Shown: positions 37,683 to 45,885 of the stretch, one piece after another
How the letters are laid out: the number at the start of each line of letters is the position of its first letter
Position numbering within the stretch: the stretch's first letter is position 1
From: Actinacidiphila sp. DG2A-62
GTDB lineage: Bacteria > Actinomycetota > Actinomycetes > Streptomycetales > Streptomycetaceae
DNA length: 64,000 nucleotides
Direction of reading: 5' to 3'
Assembly (NCBI RefSeq): GCF_035825295.1
Contig: NZ_JAYMGI010000002.1
Span: forward strand, 1,302,001-1,366,000
The notes under the pieces: generated by a model
The model's database searches: none
What the model was told of the DNA's origin: nothing
What the model saw: only the letters and a program-made list of their open reading frames with translations
Made by a program: the position numbers and the translations under genes

Positions 37683-38286
37683 TCAGTCCGTGTCGAGCGC
37701 GCTCAACTCGTCGTCGAAGACCGCGCTCACGTCGAAGCGGCAGACGACGAGTTGGGGATCGGCCTGGTCGAAGGGGGCCTCCAGCCATTCGCCCGGTTCG
37801 CTCGGCTCGGCCGCCGCGACCCAGAGCGTGGAGTCGCCCTCCTCAAGGCCGAACTCCTTGTGCCGCTGCGCGATCTCGTCGGGCTCGTACTCCCCGAAGA
37901 TCACGCCGAGCGCCCCGCCGACCGTCGTCTCCGCGTCCGGGTCGTCCTCGCCGGCCCGCCTGGCCTGGGCGAAGAGCCGCTGCGGCTCGACGATCGTGTA
38001 GTCGCGGCGGATCAGCACGCTGACCGCCTCGGGGTCCTCGGGCCGGCGTACTCCGGCAGTCCGTCGCCGGCGGCACCTCGAAAGGGGTCACCTCGTCGTA
38101 GGTGTCGTACAGCAACTCGTCATAGGTCTCGGCGGCCGAGGCCAGCGCCTCGAACGCCGCGAAGACGGCGGGATCGTTCTCCCCGGTACGGTTCTCGATC
38201 GCTTCGAGGTGGAGGTCGAGCGCGGCCTTGACCGCCTCGACTGCGGCACGGACCTCGGCCGCCGCGGGCTGCACGTCATCAGACAT
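37683..38286 (-). pseudogene. Conserved hypothetical protein, interrupted by frame changes
   Basis: The N-terminal part from the ATG at 38286 reads MSDDVQPAAAEVRAAVEAVK and continues to DTYDEVTPFEVPPATD. The C-terminal part in another frame begins SVLIRRDYTIVEPQRLF and ends DELSALDTD. Between them (about 38030-38080) the third frame reads GLPEYAG. Two single-base losses, each in a short G or C run, would join all three pieces into one acidic soluble protein of about 200 residues. No domain recognised. It is divergent from the DUF5703 gene. The start has TAGCGT 7 bases upstream and no Shine-Dalgarno, so it may be leaderless. Confidence 0.65.
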
Positions 38287-38334
38287 GAGGCGAACGCTAT
38301 CCGCACCGGGGCGTTGCCCGCACAATAGATAACG

Positions 38335-38523
38335 ATGCCGGAATACGAATTCAGAGAGATGTACGTGCCGCGCGGGGTCTCCCGCAAGGAAGCGGCACGG
38401 TTGCTGACGGACGAGGCCGAGTACAGGCACTGGGAGCTGGACCGGGTCCAGCTCTATCCCGACGGCAGCCGGCGGGTGCGGCTGCGACGCCGCATCATCC
38501 GACAGGTCCGGGCCACGTGGTGA
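38335..38523 (+). CDS. DUF5703 family small basic protein
   Basis: A 62-residue protein starting MPEYEFREMYVPRGVSRKEA and ending in an Arg-rich segment (RRVRLRRRIIRQVRATW). Small, conserved in streptomycetes and of unknown function. The ATG at 38335 has no Shine-Dalgarno; an A/T-rich stretch (ACAATAGATAACG) lies directly before it in otherwise GC-rich DNA, fitting a promoter very close to the start. It lies between the interrupted conserved gene and the chaplin pair, as in S. coelicolor. Confidence 0.8.
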   Translation: MPEYEFREMYVPRGVSRKEAARLLTDEAEYRHWELDRVQLYPDGSRRVRLRRRIIRQVRATW

Positions 38524-38696
38524 GCTGTCGCTGAACGCGCGGTGGCCGCGGGGTGATCCCGCGGCCACCGTCGTCTCGGGCCCGCGCCGGACGCGGTGCC
38601 GGGTCGCGCCGGGCAGGCGTCGGGCGCCGGGCCCATCTCGGGCGCCGGGCCGGGCGTGCGCCGGGCGCTGTGCCCTGCGCCGCGCCTGCCCTCCCG

Positions 38697-39434
38697 TCAG
38701 CGCCGGGCGGCGCTCGCACGGCGGTACAGCACCGTGCCGCCGAGCAGCAGGGCGCCGGAGGCCGCGGCGGCCAGTCCGATCCCGTCCGCGCCGGTGTGCG
38801 CGAGGGTGGCGGCCGAGCCGTCCGCGACGGGGGTGTTCGCGGCCGGGGTCGTGTGGCTCGCCGGGGTGGCCGGGTGCGTCACGGGCGTCCCGCCGCCGGG
38901 GGTTCCGGGCGTTCCGGGAATGCTGGGGGTGCCTGGGGTTCCGGGCGTTCCGGGGTTGCCGGGGGTGCCCGGCGTGCCAGGCGTACCCGGGTGACCGGGC
39001 GTGCCAGGAGTCCCGGGGGTGCCAGGGGTGCCAGGGGTGCCAGGGGTTCCGGGCGTACCAGGAGTGCCCGGGGTCCCCGGCGTACCCGGGTGGCCGGGCG
39101 TACCGGGATTGCCCGGCGTACCGGGCGTACCCGGGTGGCCAGGCGTGCCGGGATTGCCCGGCGTGCCCGGGTGGCCGCCCGAAGGCGACGTCGACGTGTT
39201 CGCGCAGGAGTTGCCGAACACCGGGTTCAGCAAGCCCACGACGTCGATCGTGTTGCCGCACGCGTTGACCGGCAGGTGCACCGGCACCTGCACCGCGTTG
39301 CCCGAGCCGACGCCCGGCGAGCCCACGGCCGCGCCGGATGCGCCGGCGTCCGCGGAAGCGACACCGCCCGCGGCGGCGAGGACTCCGCTCGTCGCCACGA
39401 CGGTGAGCAGGCCCTTCTTCGTGACCTGTCGCAT
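38697..39434 (-). CDS. Cell-wall-anchored chaplin with collagen-like repeat region
   Basis: A 245-residue surface protein at the position of S. coelicolor ChpC. In order: signal peptide (1-28), one chaplin domain (about 31-78; [18 protein letters not shown] with Cys59 and Cys77), a Gly-X-Pro region of about 31 triplets (about 87-180; mostly GTP, some GNP and GHP, one Gly to Ser change at 171), a Thr/Pro/Ala linker, the sortase signal LAHTG (211-215), a hydrophobic span and a basic tail. Class E sortases recognise LAxTG and would link it to peptidoglycan. As I recall, long chaplins carry two chaplin domains; here the collagen-like stretch takes the place of the second. AGGGAC precedes the ATG. 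Confidence 0.9.
   Translation of the reverse strand: MRQVTKKGLLTVVATSGVLAAAGGVASADAGASGAAVGSPGVGSGNAVQVPVHLPVNACGNTIDVVGLLNPVFGNSCANTSTSPSGGHPGTPGNPGTPGHPGTPGTPGNPGTPGHPGTPGTPGTPGTPGTPGTPGTPGTPGTPGTPGHPGTPGTPGTPGNPGTPGTPGTPSIPGTPGTPGGGTPVTHPATPASHTTPAANTPVADGSAATLAHTGADGIGLAAAASGALLLGGTVLYRRASAARR
38900..39180. repeat. Short-period tandem repeat encoding the Gly-X-Pro region
   Basis: The coding DNA is built from 9-base units, for example GGTGCCAGG, GGCGTACCC and GGTTCCGGG, with synonymous changes at third positions. Some neighbouring copies are identical (39,020-39,050), suggesting recent expansion. Such DNA is prone to length change by slippage or recombination. Confidence 0.85.
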
Positions 39435-39567
39435 GTTGTCCCTGCTTTCGATCGACCGGGGCGCCCGTCGGTCCTGCGTGCCGGTCCCCGGAAAACGGAG
39501 AGCGGCCCCGGGGCGCGGCTCTGCGCCTGGGGCCGTCCCAGCCCGGCCGTTCCACGGCCGGCGGGGA

Positions 39568-39807
39568 TCACGACGAAGCGTTGACGCAGGTGTTGCCGAA
39601 AGCGGGGTTGAGCAGGCCGATCACGTTCACGGTGTTGCCGCACGCGTTCACCGGGATGTGCACGGGGACCTGGACCACGTTGCCCGACAGCACGCCCGGG
39701 GACTGGACGGCGGCGCCCTGCGCGCCGGCGTCGGCGGCGGCGATGCCGGCGCCCGCGAGCACGAGACCGCCGGTGGCAGCCGCGACGGCGGCGACCTTCT
39801 TAATCAT
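39568..39807 (-). CDS. Short chaplin (ChpH/ChpE-like)
   Basis: A 79-residue secreted amyloid-forming protein that coats aerial hyphae and lowers surface tension. The signal peptide covers about residues 1-27 ([19 protein letters not shown]...AAADA). The mature chaplin domain reads [20 protein letters not shown], followed by [21 protein letters not shown] with the two conserved cysteines. Directly upstream of the collagen-like chaplin on the same strand (133 bases apart), matching the chpH-chpC pair of S. coelicolor. AGGAGGAAGAA lies just before the ATG. Expression would be expected in aerial growth, but no promoter was assigned. Confidence 0.93.
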   Translation of the reverse strand: MIKKVAAVAAATGGLVLAGAGIAAADAGAQGAAVQSPGVLSGNVVQVPVHIPVNACGNTVNVIGLLNPAFGNTCVNASS

Positions 39808-39976
39808 TTCTTCCTCCTCATGGGACAGGTGTGGTCCCAGCCGCGGACCACACCCGTCGTAACGACGCCATGGGGGAAGGGCTACGAACGCAGTCGATCA
39901 TTCACCCGTACCGGGGACACGCCGAACGGGCGGTCAGGTGAGCCGTCGGATCGTCGGATCGGCCGGCGCGCAACGG

Positions 39977-40027
39977 CCCGGCGAACCGAACGGCACGGCG
40001 AACCGAACGGCACGGCGAACCGAACGG
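39977..40027. repeat. Three tandem 17-bp units after the M20 peptidase gene
   Basis: CACGGCGAACCGAACGG at 39994 and 40011 is identical, and the copy at 39977 differs at one base. The array ends 2 bases before the peptidase stop codon, in the 221-base gap upstream of the short chaplin. The rest of the gap also holds the inverted pair GTGTGGTCC...GGACCACAC near 39,828-39,851. Confidence 0.85.
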
Positions 40028-40028
40028 C

Positions 40029-41411
40029 TCAGGCGTTGTCGATGAAGTGGTCGAGCACCCGGACGCCGAACCTCAGCCCGTCCACCGGCACCCGCTCGTC
40101 CACGCCGTGGAACATCCCGGCGAAGTCCAGCTCGGGCGGCAGCTGCAGCGGCGCGAAGCCGAAGCAGCGGATGCCCAGGGCGTCGAAGGACTTGGCGTCG
40201 GTGCCGCCGGAGAGCATGTACGGCACGGCGTGCGCGATCGGGTCCTCGGCCTTGAGCGCCGAGCGCATCGCCTCCACCAGCGAGCCGTCGAAGCTCGTCT
40301 CCAGCGCCTTGTCGGAGTGCAGCGTCTCGCGCTTGACCCGCGGGCCGAGCACCCGGTCCAGGTCGGCGAGGAACTCCTCCTCGTAGCCGGGCAGGAAGCG
40401 GCCGTCGACGTGCGCGGTGGCCTGGCCGGGGATCACGTTCACCTTGTAGCCGGCGCCGAGCATGGTCGGCGCGGCGGTGTTGCGCAGGGTGGTGCCGATC
40501 ATGCGGGCGACGCCGCCGAGCCGGGTGAGCGTGGTCTCCATGTCCTCGGGGTCCAGCTCGACCCCGAAGGCGTCGGACAGCTCGTCCAGGAAGCCGCGCA
40601 CCGAGGGGGTGACACGGACCGGGAACTCGTGCCGGCCGAGCCGGGCGACGGCCTCGCACAGCTCGGTGATCGCGTTGTCCTTGTTGGTCATCGAGCCGTG
40701 CCCCGCGGTGCCGTCCACGGTGAGCCGCATCCAGTGCATGCCCTTCTCGGCGGTCTCGATCAGGTACAGCCGCCGGTTCTCGTCCACGGTGAACGAGAAG
40801 CCGCCGACCTCGCCGATCCCCTCGGTGACGCCCTCGAAGAGGTCGGCGTGGTTGTCGACCAGGTGCCGGGCGCCGTAGACGCCGCCGGCCTCCTCGTCGG
40901 CGAGGAAGGCGAGCACGATGTCGCGCGGCGGCTTGCGGCCGGTGCGCAGCCGGTCGCGCACCACCGCGAGGGTCATGGCGTCCATGTCCTTCATGTCGAC
41001 CGCGCCGCGGCCCCACACACAGCCGTCGGCGACCTCGCCGCCGAAGGGGTCGCGGGTCCAGTCGGCGGCGTTGGCCGGCACCACGTCGAGGTGGCCGTGG
41101 ATGAGCAGCGCCGGGCGCGAGGGGTCGGCGCCCTCGATGCGGGCGACGGTGGAGGCGCGGCCGGAGTGCGACTCGAAGATCTGCGGTTCGAGGCCGACCT
41201 CGGCGAGCTTGGCCGCGACGTACTCGGCGGCGGCGCGCTCGCCGGGGCCGGAGTGGTCGCCGTAGTTGCTGGTGTCGATCCGGATCAGCTCGCTGCACAG
41301 CTCCACGACCTCGTCCTGGCCGCTGCGCGCGGCGTCGTCCGCGCCCGCACCCGTGCCCGTGGCCGTGCTCGCGCCCCGCCCGGGGACCGTCCCGCTCGTC
41401 GACTCGCTCAC
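40029..41411 (-). CDS. M20/M25/M40-family metallo-hydrolase
   Basis: A 460-residue zinc aminoacylase or dipeptidase-type enzyme. Zinc-site motifs are [17 protein letters not shown] (His and catalytic Asp), [14 protein letters not shown] (bridging Asp) and [14 protein letters not shown] (catalytic Glu and ligand), with the last His in [16 protein letters not shown] near the C-terminus. The middle lid domain ([19 protein letters not shown]) mediates dimerisation. The GTG at 41411 ([11 protein letters not shown]) has AACAGGAGGAA upstream. No signal peptide, so it is cytoplasmic. Its substrate is probably a peptide or N-acyl amino acid, not identified. Confidence 0.9.
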   Translation of the reverse strand: MSESTSGTVPGRGASTATGTGAGADDAARSGQDEVVELCSELIRIDTSNYGDHSGPGERAAAEYVAAKLAEVGLEPQIFESHSGRASTVARIEGADPSRPALLIHGHLDVVPANAADWTRDPFGGEVADGCVWGRGAVDMKDMDAMTLAVVRDRLRTGRKPPRDIVLAFLADEEAGGVYGARHLVDNHADLFEGVTEGIGEVGGFSFTVDENRRLYLIETAEKGMHWMRLTVDGTAGHGSMTNKDNAITELCEAVARLGRHEFPVRVTPSVRGFLDELSDAFGVELDPEDMETTLTRLGGVARMIGTTLRNTAAPTMLGAGYKVNVIPGQATAHVDGRFLPGYEEEFLADLDRVLGPRVKRETLHSDKALETSFDGSLVEAMRSALKAEDPIAHAVPYMLSGGTDAKSFDALGIRCFGFAPLQLPPELDFAGMFHGVDERVPVDGLRFGVRVLDHFIDNA

Positions 41412-41590
41412 CTTGGTTCCTCCTGTTTCCCCGCTGCTTGCGCGAAGGGTCTCCCGTGACTGTCCCATCCTCCCCCGCGACCCCCGCACGGCCCAAGGGA
41501 CGGCCGCCGGCCGGTGATCGCCGACGCCCGATCTTTGCTATGGTTTACCCGGTCGCCACAGCCCCGACAGGTTGCGGTGACATCCACCGG

Positions 41591-41675
41591 GTCCGGGTGG
41601 CGGAATGGCAGACGCGCTAGCTTGAGGTGCTAGTGCCCTTTATCGGGCGTGGGGGTTCAAGTCCCCCCTCGGACA
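41591..41675 (+). tRNA. tRNA-Leu, anticodon GAG
   Basis: An 85-base class II tRNA. The acceptor stem GTCCGGG (41591-41597) pairs with CTCGGAC (41668-41674), discriminator A at 41675, CCA not encoded. The anticodon stem CTAGC/GCTAG encloses loop TTGAGGT, giving anticodon GAG. A variable arm TGCCC-TTTAT-CGGGC and T arm GGGGG-TTCAAGT-CCCCC complete the fold. It marks the boundary between the conserved block and the apparently strain-specific DNA. Confidence 0.97.
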
Positions 41676-41697
41676 CTCGCACGACACACCACGGCAT

Positions 41698-41729
41698 CGC
41701 CCGGGTCGGGATCGGCTCCCGCCCGGGCG
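41698..41729 (+). terminator. Terminator hairpin after tRNA-Leu
   Basis: CGCCCGGGTCGGGA (41698-41711) pairs with TCCCGCCCGGGCG (41717-41729) with one bulged T and a 5-base loop, 22 bases after the tRNA. Confidence 0.65.
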
Positions 41730-41876
41730 TTGTGCTGTGCGCCCGCGGGTCGCCGCGTGGCCGAAACTCCGCGCAGCCGCTCGCACGCGGTGCGTGATCG
41801 CCGTCCGGGTGGGGCAGAACGTCTAAGCCCGTCGGGAGCCGGGCGCGACTGTCCGCGACGGGGACGGAGGGTGACG

Positions 41877-42716
41877 GTGCCGGGAGCGCCCGCGCTTGAG
41901 CTGCGATCCGTGCACCGCGCCTACGGGCACGGGCCGTCCGCGACGGTGGCCCTGGACGACGTCTGCCTGACCGTCGGGAGCGGTCGGTTCGTCAGCCTGA
42001 TCGGGCCCAGCGGCTGCGGCAAGTCGACGCTGCTGCGCCTGGTCGCGGGCCTTGAGGAGCCGGACCGCGGCGAGGTCCTGGTGCACGGGGTGACCCCGGC
42101 CGAGGCGTGCGCCGCCAAGTTGATCGGCCTGGTGCCGCAGAGTCCGGCGCTGCTGCCGTGGATGTCCGTGCTGCGCAACGTCACGCTGCCGCAGAAGGTC
42201 AACCGCGGTGCGGCCGGGCGCCGCGAGCGCATGGCCGGCTTCGCCGAGCGGGACGCGGCGCCGTCGGCCGACGACATGCGCCGGCTCCTCGTCAGGGCGG
42301 GGCTCGGCGAAGTGGTGCACAAAGTTCCGGCCCAGTTGTCCGGCGGCATGCGCCAGCGGGTGGCGATCGTGCGCGCCTTCGGCCTGCGGCCCGACCTGCT
42401 GGTCATGGACGAGCCCTTCTCCGCGCTCGACGAGTTCACCCGCGAGCGGCTCCAGGACCAACTGCTGGACCTGTGGGAGGAGTTGCGGACGACGGTGCTG
42501 TTCGTCACCCACTCGGTGGCCGAGGCGGTCCGGCTCTCGGACACCGTGGTCGTCATGGCCCGCGCCCCCGGCCGCATCGTGGACGCCGTGCAGATCGACC
42601 TGCCCCGGCCGCGCGGCGAACACCTCCTCGCGGAGCACCGGTTCCACGCGTACGAGGACCTGGTCAGGGACCGGCTGCGCCGCGCCTGGCACGACGACGG
42701 CACATCGAGCGCATGA
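41877..42716 (+). CDS. ABC importer ATPase (SsuB/TauB/nitrate-type)
   Basis: The energising subunit, 279 residues, of an importer for small organic molecules. Walker A is IGPSGCGKSTLLRLVAGLEEP near residue 45, the Q-loop LVPQSPALLPWMSVLRN, the signature LSGGMRQRVAIVRAF, Walker B LLVMDEPFSALDEFTRE and the switch His VTHSVAEA. The GTG at 41877 lies 6 bases after GGAGG; a GTG two codons earlier abuts that site and is less likely. First of four genes (ATPase, permease, binding lipoprotein, flavin monooxygenase) on the plus strand with gaps of 77, 15 and 44 bases. Confidence 0.9.
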   Translation: MPGAPALELRSVHRAYGHGPSATVALDDVCLTVGSGRFVSLIGPSGCGKSTLLRLVAGLEEPDRGEVLVHGVTPAEACAAKLIGLVPQSPALLPWMSVLRNVTLPQKVNRGAAGRRERMAGFAERDAAPSADDMRRLLVRAGLGEVVHKVPAQLSGGMRQRVAIVRAFGLRPDLLVMDEPFSALDEFTRERLQDQLLDLWEELRTTVLFVTHSVAEAVRLSDTVVVMARAPGRIVDAVQIDLPRPRGEHLLAEHRFHAYEDLVRDRLRRAWHDDGTSSA

Positions 42717-42757
42717 GGCGTATGAGGCGCACGAGGCGCACGAGAGAGGCGAGGCGC
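42713..42757. repeat. 9-bp tandem repeat across the ATPase stop codon
   Basis: ATGAGGCGT, ATGAGGCGC, ACGAGGCGC, ACGAGAGAG and GCGAGGCGC follow one another from 42713. The ATPase stop lies inside the first unit and the array fills most of the 77-base gap to the permease gene. Confidence 0.7.
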
Positions 42758-42793
42758 CCACGGGACCTGACGCGCACGAGGCAGGGGGGACGG

Positions 42794-43579
42794 ATGACGC
42801 CGGGCGCCCGGTCCCTGGCCGCCCGGGCGCGTCCCGACGTGTGGCTGCCGCTGGTGGTGATGCTGGCGGTGCTCGCCGCTCTGTGGGAGTACGGCGCCCG
42901 GCGGCTGCCGTATCTGCTGCCGCCGCTGCGCGCGGTCGGCGGTTCGCTGACCTCGCACCTCGGCTACTACGTCGACAACGCCTCGGTCACCCTGGGCGAG
43001 GCGACCGCGGGGCTCGCGATGGGGTTCGCCGCCGCCTTCGTCCTCGCGGTCCTGACCAGCGAACTGGCCGTCGTCCGGCGGGCGGTGATGCCCGTCGCGG
43101 TCGTCCTCAACGTCACCCCGCTGGTCGCGATCGCGCCCGCCCTGGTGGTGGCCTTCGGCTTCGGCCCGCTGCCCAAGCTGATCATCACGGGCCTGATCTG
43201 CTTCTTCCCGATCCTCATCAACACCGCGACGGGCCTGCGGTCCGTGCCGCGACCGGTGCTCCAGGTGTACCGGACGGTCGACGCCGGCCGGCTGGAGGTG
43301 CTGTGGCACCTGCGGGTGCCGTACGCGCTGCCCTACCTCTTCGCCGCGCTGCGCATCGTCCTGCCGCTGTCGATCATCGGCGCCGTGGTGGCCGAGATGT
43401 CCGCGGCGGGCTCGACCCGCGGGCTGGGCACGGCGATCGGGACGGCCTCGTCGATGAACCAACTGCCCGTCGTCTACGCGTCGATCTTCGTGCTCGCGGT
43501 GATGGGCGTGGCCCTGCTGCTCGCCGTCACGCTGGTCGAGCGCCGCGTCCTGCGCCGGCACACCGGCGCCCCCGACTGA
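42794..43579 (+). CDS. ABC importer permease (SsuC/TauC-type)
   Basis: The 261-residue membrane subunit of the importer. After a short basic N-terminus there are about six spans. The coupling motif typical of this family is present: NTATGLRSVPRPVLQVYRTV then AGRLEVLWHLRVPYALPYLF (EAA loop), followed by ALRIVLPLSIIGAVVAEM. The ATG at 42794 has GCAGGGGGG a few bases upstream. The partner ATPase and binding lipoprotein flank it. Confidence 0.9.
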   Translation: MTPGARSLAARARPDVWLPLVVMLAVLAALWEYGARRLPYLLPPLRAVGGSLTSHLGYYVDNASVTLGEATAGLAMGFAAAFVLAVLTSELAVVRRAVMPVAVVLNVTPLVAIAPALVVAFGFGPLPKLIITGLICFFPILINTATGLRSVPRPVLQVYRTVDAGRLEVLWHLRVPYALPYLFAALRIVLPLSIIGAVVAEMSAAGSTRGLGTAIGTASSMNQLPVVYASIFVLAVMGVALLLAVTLVERRVLRRHTGAPD

Positions 43580-43594
43580 CCCCTGGAGACGCCC

Positions 43595-44734
43595 ATGCAG
43601 CCGCGCCCGCACCACCGCCTCCTCCGGTCCGCGCTCGCGGGCCTCACCGCCCTCGCGCTGGCGGCGGCAGTCGCGGCCTGCGGCTCCGGCTCGGACCCCG
43701 GTCCCGACGGCAGGTCCCGGACCGGCGCCAGGGGTTCGGCCGTCTCGGCGGAGCGCTGCGCCCGGAACGAGGCGGCCGGCCGGATCACCTACCTCTCCGG
43801 ATACCAGTACCAGTCCTCGGTGTCGATCCTGGAGTACGTCGCCGCGGCGAGGCTGGGCTACTTCGACGACCTGTGCCTGACGGTGACGCTCAGGCCCGGC
43901 ACCGGCGACACCGCGCAGAACACCAAGCTGCTGGCCAGCGGGCAGGCGACGGTGTCCGCCGTCGCCGAGCAGGACGTCATCCAGGCCCGCGCCAACGGGA
44001 TCGCCGTCGAGGGCGTCTCCTCGTACTCCGATGCCGGCCTGGACGTCCTGATGACCAACAAGGACATCACCCGGCTCCCCCAGCTCGACGGCAAGGAGGT
44101 CGGCCACAAGGGCTACGTGCCGGCCGCCGTCGAGGCCATGATGGTCCGGGCGGGGGTCGACTGGGACTCGCTGAAGCTGGTGAAGGAGGGGTACGACCCC
44201 TCGGTGCTCCCCCGCCGGCAGGGCGGCCTCGAAGCGCTCACCGGGTTCGTCTCCAACGAGCCGAACCAGCTCAGGGCGGCCGGGAAGGACGTCACCGTGT
44301 GGCAGCCCGTCGACTTCGGCATCCCCAGCTCGCTGGGCGCGATGGCCGTCAACCCGGCGTTCGCCAAGGCCCATCCGCAAGCCGTCCAGGACGTCCTGCG
44401 CGCGGCGCTGCACGCCTACGCCTACTGCTCGGCGAGCGAGCGGCACATCGCCGAGTGCGTCGGCTACGCGGCGAAACTCTCCGGCCCGATGTACGACAAG
44501 GCGCTCAACACGACCATCTGGAAGACCGAGACGAAGGTCGTGGGCGACAACCCGACGCCCGCACAGCCGCTGGGCGGCATCGACCTGTCCAACGTCGGGA
44601 GGATCGCCGACATGCTGCGCCGGTTCGCGATCGTGCCGGCGAGCGTGACCGCCGACCGGGCGAAGGGGTGGTTCGACACGTCGTTCGTCGACGGCCTCTA
44701 CTCCGGCGGCACGCTCGTCTGGCCCGCGCCGTAG
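43595..44734 (+). CDS. Substrate-binding lipoprotein, NMT1/THI5-like
   Basis: A 379-residue extracellular receptor of the importer. The signal ends in lipobox AVAAC (Cys at about 29). The mature protein has the NMT1/SsuA-like fold seen in receptors for pyrimidine, riboflavin and sulfonate importers: SVSILEYVAAARLGYFDDL, AQNTKLLASGQATVSAVAEQ, GVDWDSLKLV and GALEALTGFVSNEP-like segments. Several extra cysteines (RCARN, DDLC, YCS, AECVG) may form disulfides. It starts 15 bases after the permease. The RutA-like monooxygenase next door points to a nitrogen heterocycle as ligand, but this is inference. Confidence 0.87.
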   Translation: MQPRPHHRLLRSALAGLTALALAAAVAACGSGSDPGPDGRSRTGARGSAVSAERCARNEAAGRITYLSGYQYQSSVSILEYVAAARLGYFDDLCLTVTLRPGTGDTAQNTKLLASGQATVSAVAEQDVIQARANGIAVEGVSSYSDAGLDVLMTNKDITRLPQLDGKEVGHKGYVPAAVEAMMVRAGVDWDSLKLVKEGYDPSVLPRRQGGLEALTGFVSNEPNQLRAAGKDVTVWQPVDFGIPSSLGAMAVNPAFAKAHPQAVQDVLRAALHAYAYCSASERHIAECVGYAAKLSGPMYDKALNTTIWKTETKVVGDNPTPAQPLGGIDLSNVGRIADMLRRFAIVPASVTADRAKGWFDTSFVDGLYSGGTLVWPAP

Positions 44735-44778
44735 CCGCACGGCGGTCCGAGGAATCTCACGGAAGGGGGCCCGCGCCC

Positions 44779-45837
44779 ATGCCTGCGAAAGAGTACGGAA
44801 TCTTCCTGCCCATCGGGAACGGGGGCTGGATGCTGTCCACGACCGCGCCGCATCCCGAGGCGAGCTACGCGTGGAACCGGCGCGCGGCGCTGTACGCGGA
44901 GCGCATCGGCCTGGACTTCGTGATGTCGATGGCGAAGTGGCGCGGCTTCGGCGGCAGCACCGACCACTGGGGCCGCTCGCTGGAGTCGGTGACGATGATG
45001 TCGGCGCTCGCCGAGGCCACGTCCCGGGTGCGGATCTGGGCGACGCTGCACGCGAACGTCCACAACCCGGCCGTCGCGGCGAAGATGCTCGCCACCCTCC
45101 AGGACGTCTCCGGCGGCCGGGCCGGGCTGAACATCGTGAACGGCTCCTACGCCGGGGAGTTCGAGCAGTTCGGCCTCTGGGACCCCGGGCTCGGCCACGA
45201 GGACCGCTACCGAATGACGGAGTTGTGGACCCAGGCGGTGGTCCGGCTGTGGACCGAGCCCTCGGTCACCATGCACACGCCGTACTTCGACCTCGTCGAC
45301 TGCCAGTCCCGGCCACGCCCGGCCGTCCGCCCGACCGTCATCAGCGCGGGCCGGTCCGAGGACGCGCGCCGCTTCCAGGCGCGGTGGGCCGACGGCGCCT
45401 TCCTGGCCGCCGAGAGTCTGGACGAGATGCGGATGCTCTCGGCCGACGTCCACGCGCGGGCCGCGGCGCACGGCCGCGTCTGCCGGACGTACTCGATGCT
45501 CACCGTCGTGCAGGACGAGACCGACGCGCTGGCGGCGCGGAAGGTCGGCGCGTGGGGCGCCGGGCTGGACCGCGAGGCGCTCGCCCGCATGCGCAGGACC
45601 TGGGGCGTGCCCGAGGACCAGGCCCGCGCCTGGGCGGAGGGCGCCGAGGGCGAGGCGGCGTTCCAGACCGCGTACGTCGCGGGCTCCGCGGACACGGTCA
45701 CCGAGCACATCGAGTACATCGTGCGCGAGGCCGAGCTCGACGGGCTCATGCTGATCTTCCCGGAGTACGACGAGGACCTGCTGCTGTTCGGCGAGACGGT
45801 GCTGCCCGCGCTGCGCGCGCACGACGCGGCGGCCTGA
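44779..45837 (+). CDS. RutA-like flavin-dependent monooxygenase
   Basis: A 352-residue luciferase-family enzyme. Its N-terminal half follows E. coli RutA (pyrimidine ring-opening oxygenase) closely as I remember it: EYGIFLPIGNGGWMLSTTAP, DFVMSMAKWRGFGGSTDHWG, SLESVTMMSALAEATSRVRI, then LQDVSGGRAGLNIVNG and the YRMTELWTQAVVRLW helix. RutA uses FMN and oxygen to open uracil between N3 and C4. None of the other rut genes are here; instead the enzyme ends an importer operon, suggesting uptake and oxidative opening of an exogenous heterocycle. SsuD-like desulfonation is an alternative. GGAAGGGGG lies about 12 bases before the ATG. Confidence 0.82.
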   Translation: MPAKEYGIFLPIGNGGWMLSTTAPHPEASYAWNRRAALYAERIGLDFVMSMAKWRGFGGSTDHWGRSLESVTMMSALAEATSRVRIWATLHANVHNPAVAAKMLATLQDVSGGRAGLNIVNGSYAGEFEQFGLWDPGLGHEDRYRMTELWTQAVVRLWTEPSVTMHTPYFDLVDCQSRPRPAVRPTVISAGRSEDARRFQARWADGAFLAAESLDEMRMLSADVHARAAAHGRVCRTYSMLTVVQDETDALAARKVGAWGAGLDREALARMRRTWGVPEDQARAWAEGAEGEAAFQTAYVAGSADTVTEHIEYIVREAELDGLMLIFPEYDEDLLLFGETVLPALRAHDAAA

Positions 45838-45885
45838 CCGGCCGCGCTCCCCCGGTGCGCGGCGGCCCGACGCGTCCGGGCCGCG

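Noticed and set aside
38900..39180. CRISPR-like regular repeat pattern
   Set aside because: The unit is 9 bases with no spacers, is in frame within the chaplin coding sequence and encodes Gly-X-Pro.
39001..40386. Long plus-strand open frame opposite the chaplins with Pro-Gly-Val repeats
   Set aside because: It is the complement of the Gly-X-Pro repeat. The minus-strand reading has signal peptide, chaplin domain and sortase motif.
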